DNA of 7,037 nt from Clostridiaceae bacterium (lineage in GTDB: Bacteria > Bacillota > Clostridia > Oscillospirales > Acutalibacteraceae): contig CAJGDU010000057.1 of NCBI GenBank assembly GCA_904502175.1, positions 1 to 7,037 of the forward strand. The letters are read 5' to 3'. The notes beneath the pieces were generated by a model, which saw nothing but the letters and a program-made list of their open reading frames with translations, made no database searches and was not told the DNA's origin. The position numbers were made by a program, and so were the translations under genes. The number at the start of each line of letters is the position of its first letter. Within the stretch, counting starts at the first letter, position 1. Below, in pieces: positions 1-4,816 of this stretch.

Positions 1-162
1 GACGTCACACGCGAAGACGTCGCCGCCATGCTCGGTGTGGACAAGGCTCTCTGGAGAGAAGAGGCCGACGGCATCGAAGAGTTCTTCCAGTCCCTCGGCG
101 ACACCGTTCCCCAGGAACTGTACGACGAACTCGCCACCCTCCGCGCCAACGTTGCCGAATAA
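1..162 (+). CDS. pckG: Phosphoenolpyruvate carboxykinase (GTP), C-terminal end, 5' truncated
   Basis: Only the last 53 codons and the TAA stop lie in the window; the start is upstream of base 1. The enzyme interconverts oxaloacetate plus GTP with phosphoenolpyruvate, GDP and CO2 in the cytoplasm, at the junction of gluconeogenesis or anaplerosis and the TCA cycle. The visible tail matches the end of GTP-type PEPCKs as I know them: a 'LGVDKALWREE' segment, then 'IEEFFQSLGDTVPQEL' and a final helix 'YDELATLRANVAE'. The same order (sequence like D.. LW.EE...IE.FF...G...P.EL...L..L) closes the family. All catalytic motifs (kinase-1a, kinase-2, metal ligands) lie outside, so activity cannot be judged. 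The call rests on the tail alone. The ATP-type enzyme ends differently, so I favour the GTP type. A strong terminator follows 13 bases after the stop, so this is the last gene of its transcript. Confidence 0.85.
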   Translation, partial: DVTREDVAAMLGVDKALWREEADGIEEFFQSLGDTVPQELYDELATLRANVAE

Positions 163-175
163 GCAATCGCATCCC

Positions 176-206
176 GACCCCCGTCACTCAGACGGGGGTC
201 TTTTTT
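176..206 (+). terminator. Intrinsic terminator of pckG
   Basis: A perfect 10-bp stem (GACCCCCGTC at 176-185 with GACGGGGGTC at 191-200) closes the 5-base loop ACTCA and is followed directly by six T (201-206). It starts 13 bases after the pckG stop. This is a textbook Rho-independent terminator and insulates the downstream region from pckG transcription. Confidence 0.95.
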
Positions 207-267
207 AGCGTTCAGCCCCTGTGTAAAGGACGGAAAATGGGACTTTTGGCGGCGAAAAAGAGGCGCG

Positions 268-289
268 CGTAAAGGCGGTTCCCTTTACG
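268..289. repeat. 8-bp hairpin
   Basis: CGTAAAGG (268-275) pairs perfectly with CCTTTACG (282-289) across a 6-base loop (CGGTTC). No T-tract follows on either strand, so it is not a simple terminator. The core GTAAAGG/CCTTTAC recurs nearby as TGTAAAGG at 222-229 and CCTTTACA at 473-480. Confidence 0.6.
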
Positions 290-304
290 AAAACTGTTAA
301 ACAG

Positions 305-398
305 CTTTCCGCAAAACGGGCTGCGTATATTTCCGAAACAGAAATATAATGGAAAATTCGGTGAAAAGGAAGAAAAACGCTTTACATTTTGCGGAAAG
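305..398. repeat. Perfect 12-bp inverted repeat, 70-base spacer
   Basis: CTTTCCGCAAAA (305-316) is the exact reverse complement of TTTTGCGGAAAG (387-398). Outside the arms, 304/399 can form a G-U pair and 303/400 an A-T pair. The 70-base interior contains the smaller hairpin at 326-348, so an RNA from either strand could fold into a stem carrying an inner hairpin. As DNA, the 94-base unit looks like a very short element with terminal inverted repeats, but no target-site duplication flanks it (AACAG on the left, TTTCA on the right). Confidence 0.65.
326..348. repeat. 8-bp hairpin inside the larger inverted repeat
   Basis: TATATTTC (326-333) pairs perfectly with GAAATATA (341-348), leaving the 7-base loop CGAAACA. 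It is centred within the spacer of the 305-398 inverted repeat. It overlaps the first copy of the direct repeat at 331-349. Confidence 0.6.
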
Positions 399-422
399 TT
401 TCATTCCAAAACAGAAAAATAA
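331..422. repeat. Two-copy imperfect 19-base direct repeat
   Basis: Copy 1 at 331-349 is TTCCGAAACAGAAATATAA and copy 2 at 404-422 is TTCCAAAACAGAAAAATAA; 17 of 19 bases agree and the starts are 73 bases apart. The core AAACAGAA occurs a third time at 529-536. This could be a repeated protein-binding site or a trace of local duplication. No known operator consensus is recognised. Confidence 0.55.
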
Positions 423-568
423 CAGAGTTTTTGACATTTTCGACCGGGTTTTCAACTCTGGCAAGGTTTTTACCTTTACAGGCTTGCGTTGTGGAAATCG
501 AGGGGCAGATCGCCCGTGAAACGGCAGAAAACAGAAGGAAAAAATGTGAGAAAACTTTCCGAAGACGG

Positions 569-596
569 TTGACAATTTTTTTGAGATGAATATAAC
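569..596 (+). promoter_or_regulatory. Sigma-A-type promoter of acpP
   Basis: A perfect -35 box TTGACA (569-574) is followed after 16 bases by TATAAC (591-596), a 5/6 match to the -10 consensus. Transcription would start near 603, giving a leader of about 34 bases before the acpP ATG. Short inverted arms ACAATT (572-577) and AATTGT (601-606) bracket the core promoter and might be an operator, but six-base arms are weak evidence. Confidence 0.8.
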
Positions 597-636
597 ATAG
601 AATTGTAAAACGCCATGCGCTTACAGGAGGATAGTT

Positions 637-867
637 ATGGTATTTGAAACAATCAAAAAATTGCTTGCCGATCAGCTGGACATCGATGAAGAAGAGATCA
701 CCATGGAGTCCACTCTGCTGGAAGATCTGGGCGCCGACAGCATCGAGCTCGTCGACCTCATCATGTCCGTCGAAGAGGAATATGATATCGAAGTCCCCGA
801 CGATGCCGCCGACGAGATCCGGACGGTAGGGGACGCAGTCCGCTTTATCGAAAACCTGGTGGAGTAA
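637..867 (+). CDS. acpP: Acyl carrier protein
   Basis: A 76-residue acidic protein of normal ACP length. It carries growing acyl chains as thioesters on a phosphopantetheine arm and hands them between the enzymes of type II fatty acid synthesis in the cytoplasm. The prosthetic group attaches to Ser35 in the motif 'LGADSIEL' (residues 31-38), where helix II begins. The helix II signature continues as 'VDLIMSVEEEYDIEVPD', in place of the E. coli-like 'DTVELVMALEEEFD'. The start is fixed by a strong AGGAGG at 625-630, six bases before the ATG. The gene is monocistronic, with its own promoter upstream and terminator downstream. No fab genes lie next to it. A carrier for another pathway (polyketide, lipoteichoic acid) is possible, but the sequence looks like the housekeeping ACP. 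Confidence 0.93.
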   Translation: MVFETIKKLLADQLDIDEEEITMESTLLEDLGADSIELVDLIMSVEEEYDIEVPDDAADEIRTVGDAVRFIENLVE

Positions 868-889
868 CCGACACCGGAATATGGAACCC

Positions 890-921
890 AAGGTCCGCGT
901 CCTGCGCGGGCCTTCTTTTTT
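890..921 (+). terminator. Intrinsic terminator of acpP
   Basis: AAGGTCCGCG (890-899) pairs with CGCGGGCCTT (905-914) over ten positions with one U-G wobble and a 5-base loop, followed after a single C by six T (916-921). It begins 22 bases after the acpP stop and ends only 4 bases before the -35 box of the proS promoter. Confidence 0.9.
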
Positions 922-925
922 GGAC

Positions 926-954
926 TGGACGAACGGACTGTCTTACTATATAAT
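926..954 (+). promoter_or_regulatory. Sigma-A-type promoter of proS
   Basis: The -10 box TATAAT (949-954) is perfect. At the optimal spacing of 17 bases lies TGGACG (926-931), a 4/6 match to the -35 consensus. The predicted transcript starts near 961, leaving a leader of only about 33 bases. That is too short for a T-box riboswitch, so proS here is not under T-box control from this promoter. Confidence 0.75.
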
Positions 955-993
955 TAAGCGAATCATCTGTGAGTTATCTGAAGGAGAAAAACC

Positions 994-2436
994 ATGGCCA
1001 AACAGAAGAAAATGGTGGAAGACATCACGTCCATGGACGTGGACTTCGCCAAATGGTATACCGACATCTGCAAGAAGGCAGAACTGGTAAGCTACACCAG
1101 CGTCAAGGGATGTATGGTCATCCGCCCCTATGGCTATGCCATCTGGGAAAACATCCAGAGCATCCTCGACGGCTACTTCAAGGAGACCGGGCACGTGAAC
1201 GTCAACATGCCCATGTTCATCCCGGAGAGCCTTCTGGACAAAGAGAAAGACCACGTGGAAGGCTTTGCGCCCGAGTGCGCCTGGGTCACCATCGGCGGAA
1301 GCGAGCAGCTGGAAGAGCGGCTCTGCGTCCGTCCGACCTCCGAGACTCTGTTCTGCGACCACTGGAAAGATATCGTCCAGTCCTACCGCGACCTGCCCAA
1401 GCTCTACAATCAGTGGGTCAGCGTCGTGCGCTGGGAAAAGACCACCCGTCCCTTCCTGCGCTCCCGCGAGTTCCTGTGGCAGGAGGGCCATACCCTCCAC
1501 GCGACCGCGGAAGAGGCCGTGGAAGAGACCGAGCGCATGCTGAACATCTACGCGGACTTCTATGAGAAGGACCTGGCCATCCCCGTGGTCCGCGGCAAGA
1601 AGACCGAGAGCGACAAGTTCGCCGGCGCCGAAGCCACCTATGCCATCGAGGCGCTCATGCACGACGGCAAGGCCCTGCAGGCGGGCACCTCCCATTTCTT
1701 TGGCGATGGGTTCGCGAAGGCCTTTGACATCCAGTTCCAGAACAAAGACAACCAGCTGCAGTATCCGTTCGAGACCTCCTGGGGCATGACGACCCGCACC
1801 ATCGGCGCCATCATCATGGCGCACGGCGACGACAACGGTCTCTGCCTGCCCCCGGCGGTGGCGCCCATCCAGGCGGTCATCGTCCCGGTGGCCATGCACA
1901 AGGAAGGCGTCCTCGAAAAGGCTGCGGAGCTGCGCGACCGCCTGAAGGCAGCCGGCATCCGGGTCAAGCTCGACGACACCGACAACAGCCCCGGCTGGAA
2001 GTTCTCCGAATATGAGATGAAGGGTGTCCCGGTCCGCATCGAAGTCGGCCCGCGGGACATCGAGCAGAACCAGTGCGTCCTCGTCACCCGTCACAACCGG
2101 GAGAAGAGCTTCGTCTCGCTCGACGACCTGGAGCAGTCCGTGGCGGACAAGCTCACCGAGGTCCGGGACGGCATGTATCAGAACGCCCTGGAAAACCGCG
2201 AGAAGAAGACCTACCGCTGCAAGACCATCGACGAGATGAACAAAGCGCTCGAAGAAAAGGGCGACGGCTTCATCCACGCCATGTGGTGCGGCAGCGAGGA
2301 GTGCGAGGACAAGGTCAAGGAAGAGACCGGCGCCGGTTCCCGGTGCATCCCCTTCGCGCAGGAGGAGGTCTCCGACGTCTGCGTCTGCTGCGGCAGACCG
2401 GCCCGCACCATGGTCCTGTGGGGAAAAGCTTATTAA
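994..2436 (+). CDS. proS: Prolyl-tRNA synthetase, type 3 (archaeal/eukaryotic-like)
   Basis: A 480-residue class II aminoacyl-tRNA synthetase that charges tRNA-Pro with proline using ATP. The start is set by AAGGAG at 981-986, seven bases before the ATG. Visible in order are the motif 1 region 'NVNMPMFIPES' (about residues 69-79), the proline-site loop 'RPTSE' (113-117), motif 2 'RPFLRSREFLWQEGHT' (152-167), motif 3 'GMTTRTIGAIIMAHGDD' (about 264-280) and the anticodon-binding domain (about 286-395). A C-terminal zinc domain follows, with Cys432, Cys437, Cys463 and Cys466 as likely ligands (Cys451 and Cys465 lie nearby), and the protein ends in Tyr480. Length, zinc site and terminal Tyr fit the Thermus-like group. 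Only about 95 residues separate motifs 2 and 3, so the INS editing domain of E. coli-type ProRS is absent. Clearing of Ala-tRNA-Pro would then need a separate trans-acting protein, which is not in this window. No terminator is seen after the stop. Confidence 0.96.
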   Translation: MAKQKKMVEDITSMDVDFAKWYTDICKKAELVSYTSVKGCMVIRPYGYAIWENIQSILDGYFKETGHVNVNMPMFIPESLLDKEKDHVEGFAPECAWVTIGGSEQLEERLCVRPTSETLFCDHWKDIVQSYRDLPKLYNQWVSVVRWEKTTRPFLRSREFLWQEGHTLHATAEEAVEETERMLNIYADFYEKDLAIPVVRGKKTESDKFAGAEATYAIEALMHDGKALQAGTSHFFGDGFAKAFDIQFQNKDNQLQYPFETSWGMTTRTIGAIIMAHGDDNGLCLPPAVAPIQAVIVPVAMHKEGVLEKAAELRDRLKAAGIRVKLDDTDNSPGWKFSEYEMKGVPVRIEVGPRDIEQNQCVLVTRHNREKSFVSLDDLEQSVADKLTEVRDGMYQNALENREKKTYRCKTIDEMNKALEEKGDGFIHAMWCGSEECEDKVKEETGAGSRCIPFAQEEVSDVCVCCGRPARTMVLWGKAY

Positions 2437-2467
2437 AGAACGATTATTTACTTATAAAGAAAAAGCT

Positions 2468-2496
2468 TGCTTTCCCGACCGGCTCGTGCTAAACTA
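2468..2496 (+). promoter_or_regulatory. Extended -10 promoter of the rimP-nusA-infB operon
   Basis: TTGCTT (2468-2473, 4/6 to the -35 consensus) and TAAACT (2491-2496, 4/6 to the -10 consensus) are separated by 17 bases. TGC directly precedes the -10 box, which forms an extended -10 element. The start would fall near 2503, about 90 bases before the rimP ATG. As proS lacks a visible terminator, read-through from proS may add to this promoter's output. Confidence 0.65.
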
Positions 2497-2522
2497 ATGC
2501 AGTAAGTTTGAATGTAAGTTGT

Positions 2523-2567
2523 AATGAAGAGTGGCTCCGCCGCTCTTCATTGTTTATGTATTTTTTT
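2523..2567 (+). promoter_or_regulatory. Leader hairpin upstream of rimP
   Basis: AATGAAGAGTGG (2523-2534) pairs with CCGCTCTTCATT (2540-2551) along 12 positions with one U-G wobble and a 5-base loop CTCCG. A run of seven T (2561-2567) follows, but nine bases (2552-2560) separate it from the stem, so it is a poor intrinsic terminator. The hairpin starts about 20 bases into the predicted leader of an operon that encodes the termination factor NusA. A role in autoregulated attenuation, RNase processing or mRNA stability is plausible. It could also act as a weak terminator for proS read-through. From memory, hairpins with a GAGTGG stem are common in front of clostridial rimP genes; I could not check this. 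Confidence 0.6.
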
Positions 2568-2592
2568 AAAAAAGTACAGAAGGAGACACATT

Positions 2593-3078
2593 ATGGCCAA
2601 CAAAAAGCACGGCGGCAACGTGACGGCCATCGTCCGCAAGATCGCGGAACCCCTGGCGGAAGAGCTGGGACTTCGCATCTGGGACGTGCGGTTCGTCAAG
2701 GAGGGCGCCGAGCACTATCTGCGGATCTTCATCGACAAAGACGAAGGCGTTTCCATCGACGACTGTGTCGATATGACCCACGCCATCGACGGTCCGCTGG
2801 ACGAAGCCGACCCCATCTCAGTCAGCTACACGCTGGAAGTATCCTCTCCCGGAGCGGAACGGCCGCTGACCAGAGATGAACACTTCGAGCAGTTCCTGGG
2901 CGCTCCCGTCATGGTGAAGCTCATCCGTCCGCTGGACGGACAGCGGGAGTGGAAAGGCACCCTCGAAGATTATGACAACGGGAACATCACCCTCAAAACG
3001 GAGGAGAAGTCCTTCGTCTTCAATAAAAAAGAAGCCTCTTATGTCAAACTGGACGATTTCGATTCGTACGCAGGCTGA
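2593..3078 (+). CDS. rimP: Ribosome maturation factor RimP
   Basis: A 161-residue cytoplasmic factor that binds the immature 30S subunit and assists assembly of the body and head regions. The N-terminal alpha/beta domain (about residues 10-92) ends in the family signature 'VSSPGAERPL' (83-92). The C-terminal SH3/Sm-like barrel (about 95-158) includes 'WKGTLEDYDNGNITL'. The start at 2593 is supported by GAAGGAG at 2579-2585, seven bases upstream. The frame stays open up to an ATG at 2524, but that start lies in the leader hairpin, has no ribosome binding site and would add 23 low-quality residues, so I reject it. First gene of the operon; nusA begins 27 bases after its stop, the standard arrangement in bacteria. 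Confidence 0.95.
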   Translation: MANKKHGGNVTAIVRKIAEPLAEELGLRIWDVRFVKEGAEHYLRIFIDKDEGVSIDDCVDMTHAIDGPLDEADPISVSYTLEVSSPGAERPLTRDEHFEQFLGAPVMVKLIRPLDGQREWKGTLEDYDNGNITLKTEEKSFVFNKKEASYVKLDDFDSYAG

Positions 3079-3105
3079 AAAGATAGAAAGGAAGCGTAAC
3101 CAACC

Positions 3106-4203
3106 ATGAATCAGGAGTTTTTTGACGCCGTACAGCTGATGGCAGCCGAAAAGGGCATCCCCGTGGAGTTCCTCTACGAGAAGATCGCCAACGCGCTCGT
3201 CGTCGCGGAAAAGAGAAACCACAACGGAAAAGATGTCGTGTTCTGTGACATCGACCCCGAAAAGAAAGAGCTGAACGTCTATCTTCGGAAGAACGTGGTC
3301 GAGGTCATCGACGATGAAGATGAAGACATCCTCGTCGAGGCCGCAAAGAAATACAAGAAGACCGCGAAGCCCGGCGACATCATCGAGATCCCGCTGGACA
3401 CGAAGAACTTCGGCCGCATCGACGCCCAGACGGCGAAACATGTCATCCGTCAGGGCATCCGCGACGCGGAGCGCGGCCGGAACATGGAAGAGTTCAAAAC
3501 CCATAACCAGGAGATCGTGACGGCCCGTGTGTCCAACATCAACCCCGTCAACGGCAACGCCACCGTCGAGATCGGCCGCGCCGAAGCCGTCCTGCCGAAG
3601 GGCGAGCAGATCCCCGGAGAAGAGCTCCATGACGGCGACCTCATCAAGGTCTATGTCGTGGACGTCAAAGAGACCGAAAAGGGCCCGAAGGCCCTCATCT
3701 CCCGGACCTATCACGGTCTGGTCCGCCGCCTCTTCGAGACCGAAGTGCCCGAAATCTCTGAAGGCACGGTCGAGATCAAGGAAGTGGCCCGTGAAGCCGG
3801 CTCCCGCACGAAGATCGCGGTGGCCAGCTCCGACGAAAAGGTCGACGCGGTCGGTGCCTGCATCGGTTCCCGCGGCGCCCGTGTCGGCAAGATCGTCGAC
3901 ATGCTCAACGGCGAAAAGATCGACATCGTGCCCTACGATGAAGACCCCGCCAAGTTCATTTCGAACGCCCTGGCACCGGCCGACGTGGTCGATGTCATCA
4001 TCCTCGATGAGGAAGAGCAGGCCTGCCGGGCCATCGTCCCGGACGACCAGCTGTCCCTCGCCATCGGCAACAAGGGCCAGAATGCCCGCCTTGCCGCGAA
4101 ACTGACCGGCTGGAAGATCGATATCAACCCCGTCAGCGGAAAGATGGAATCCCTGCCGGAGACGGAGGAGTTCGAGGAAGAGGTCGAAGAGACCGAGGAA
4201 TAA
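3106..4203 (+). CDS. nusA: Transcription termination/antitermination factor NusA
   Basis: A 365-residue RNA polymerase-binding protein that promotes pausing and hairpin-dependent termination, and antitermination when other Nus factors are present. Domain order: N-terminal RNAP-binding domain (about 1-125), S1 domain (about 136-202, starting 'EIVTARVSNI'), KH1 with 'GACIGSRGARV' (250-260) and KH2 with 'LAIGNKGQNARLAAKLTGW' (318-336). A strongly acidic tail (about 350-365) follows, rich in Glu. It lacks the C-terminal AR repeats of the 495-residue E. coli protein, as is normal for Bacillota. The Shine-Dalgarno AAGGAAG (3088-3094) lies 11 bases from the ATG, slightly long. Being encoded in the operon whose leader hairpin it might act on, autoregulation is a reasonable inference but is not shown. 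Confidence 0.97.
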   Translation: MNQEFFDAVQLMAAEKGIPVEFLYEKIANALVVAEKRNHNGKDVVFCDIDPEKKELNVYLRKNVVEVIDDEDEDILVEAAKKYKKTAKPGDIIEIPLDTKNFGRIDAQTAKHVIRQGIRDAERGRNMEEFKTHNQEIVTARVSNINPVNGNATVEIGRAEAVLPKGEQIPGEELHDGDLIKVYVVDVKETEKGPKALISRTYHGLVRRLFETEVPEISEGTVEIKEVAREAGSRTKIAVASSDEKVDAVGACIGSRGARVGKIVDMLNGEKIDIVPYDEDPAKFISNALAPADVVDVIILDEEEQACRAIVPDDQLSLAIGNKGQNARLAAKLTGWKIDINPVSGKMESLPETEEFEEEVEETEE

Positions 4204-4236
4204 GATAGAAACCAATCAACCAGAAGAGGTGGAACA

Positions 4237-4515
4237 ATGCCTAAGAAAACCCCGATGCGGCGCTGTGTCGGCTGCATGGAGATGAAGCCCAAGGCTTCTC
4301 TCGTGCGGGTCGTCAAGAACAAAGAGGGAGAAGTCTCTCTCGACCTGACCGGAAAGAAGCCCGGCCGGGGCGCCTACGTCTGCAAAGACGCCGAGTGTCT
4401 CCGGAAGGCCCGGAAGGCACATCGCATCGAACGGGAGTTTTCCATGGCGGTTCCCCCTGAGCTATATGACCGGATGGAGGCGGAACTGGAAAACGATGAA
4501 CTCACAGGTCCTTAA
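4237..4515 (+). CDS. rnpM: YlxR-family protein, RNase P modulator (RnpM)
   Basis: A 92-residue basic protein of the DUF448/YlxR family. The family core 'KKPGRGAYVC' is at residues 40-49, preceded by 'PMRRCVGCMEMKPK' (6-19). In B. subtilis this protein has been renamed RnpM, because it binds RNase P RNA and modulates its activity; earlier work treated it as a nucleoid- or RNA-associated protein. Cys10, Cys13, Cys49 and Cys54 form a CxxC...CxxxxC set that could bind zinc, which is inference. AGAGGTGG at 4225-4232 lies just upstream of the ATG. The last 20 bases overlap the start of ylxQ. The function in this organism is inferred from the family and operon position between nusA and infB. Confidence 0.93.
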   Translation: MPKKTPMRRCVGCMEMKPKASLVRVVKNKEGEVSLDLTGKKPGRGAYVCKDAECLRKARKAHRIEREFSMAVPPELYDRMEAELENDELTGP

Positions 4516-4816
4516 CATGCTGGGCCTCTCCCGGCGGGCCGGAAAGTTCGTCGGAGGCCATGACGCCGCATTCGAGTCGATCGCCAAAGGAAAAGCGAAG
4601 CTGTGCTTCCTTACGAACGATGCTTCGGAGCGGCTCAAACAGGAATTCAGAGAGACCGTTCGATATGACGGTCGGCAGGTCCCGCTCTTCGAGCTGGACT
4701 GCACAATGAGAGAGATACAGACGGCGACCGGGCAAAAATGCGCGGTATTCACCGTGACGGACGCCGGATTTGCTTCGAAGCTCCAGGAGCTTCTGTCGAA
4801 GGAGGACAAGATTTAA
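4496..4816 (+). CDS. ylxQ: YlxQ-family protein, ribosomal L7Ae/L30e-like RNA-binding protein
   Basis: A 106-residue protein with the L7Ae/L30e-type fold: the opening 'LGLSRRAGKFVGG' (about residues 9-21), the central strand 'AKLCFLTNDASERL', and a C-terminal segment 'CAVFTVTDAGFASKL'. B. subtilis relatives bind kink-turn RNA; the physiological target is not established. I chose the ATG at 4496, which gives 'MNSQVLNMLGLS' as in relatives. A GGAGG at 4476-4480 is 15 bases upstream, longer than ideal. An in-frame ATG at 4466 adds ten residues unlike the family, and an ATG at 4517 would trim seven; both are less likely. The gene starts 20 bases before rnpM ends and its TAA shares one base with the infB ATG, so translation through rnpM-ylxQ-infB is probably coupled. 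Confidence 0.9.
   Translation: MNSQVLNMLGLSRRAGKFVGGHDAAFESIAKGKAKLCFLTNDASERLKQEFRETVRYDGRQVPLFELDCTMREIQTATGQKCAVFTVTDAGFASKLQELLSKEDKI

Larger units (their letters stand above)
207..568. other. AT-rich, repeat-containing non-coding region between pckG and acpP
   Basis: About 360 bases without a credible gene. Open frames exist on both strands (for example 389-589 + and 297-575 -), but they lack ribosome binding sites, show no protein family features and encode biased Lys/Arg- or Phe-rich peptides. The base composition is clearly richer in A and T than the flanking genes. The stretch holds a perfect 12-bp inverted repeat (305-316 with 387-398), two local hairpins (268-289 and 326-348), a 17/19 direct repeat (331-349 and 404-422), a smaller hairpin (463-476) and a second 10-bp inverted pair (392-401 with 552-561). 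It could be an upstream regulatory region of acpP, an unrecognised structured RNA, or decayed mobile DNA. I recognise no known RNA family. No strong promoter reading into it is visible. Confidence 0.6.

Noticed and set aside
345..350. TATAAT on the + strand as a second promoter
   Set aside because: No acceptable -35 box at 16-18 bases upstream and no TG extension. The hexamer is explained by AT-rich composition and the 326-348 hairpin.
431..459. TTGACA at 431-436 as a -35 box
   Set aside because: At 17-base spacing the -10 position reads AACTCT, a poor match, and no better hexamer lies at 16 or 18.
297..575. 92-codon minus strand open frame in the AT-rich region
   Set aside because: Phe-rich translation of A-rich DNA. 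No ribosome binding site or promoter was found on that strand.
389..589. 66-codon + strand open frame in the AT-rich region
   Set aside because: Begins at a TTG without a Shine-Dalgarno, encodes a Lys/Arg-rich peptide of no recognisable type, and ends inside the acpP promoter.
955..993. Possible T-box or other riboswitch before proS
   Set aside because: The predicted leader is only about 33 bases, far too short for a T-box, and no terminator/antiterminator pair exists after the promoter.
946..2277. 443-residue open frame on the minus strand opposite proS
   Set aside because: Mirror frame of a GC-biased gene. The + strand encodes an unmistakable ProRS, and the minus peptide is Val/Leu/Asp/Gly-rich without recognisable motifs or a ribosome binding site.
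2524..2592. Longer rimP start giving 184 residues
   Set aside because: The extra codons lie in the leader hairpin and T-rich spacer without a ribosome binding site, while the ATG at 2593 has GAAGGAG seven bases upstream.
2818..4215. 465-residue open frame on the minus strand opposite nusA
   Set aside because: Same codon-bias artefact. It spans the rimP-nusA junction and runs fully antisense to a conserved gene.
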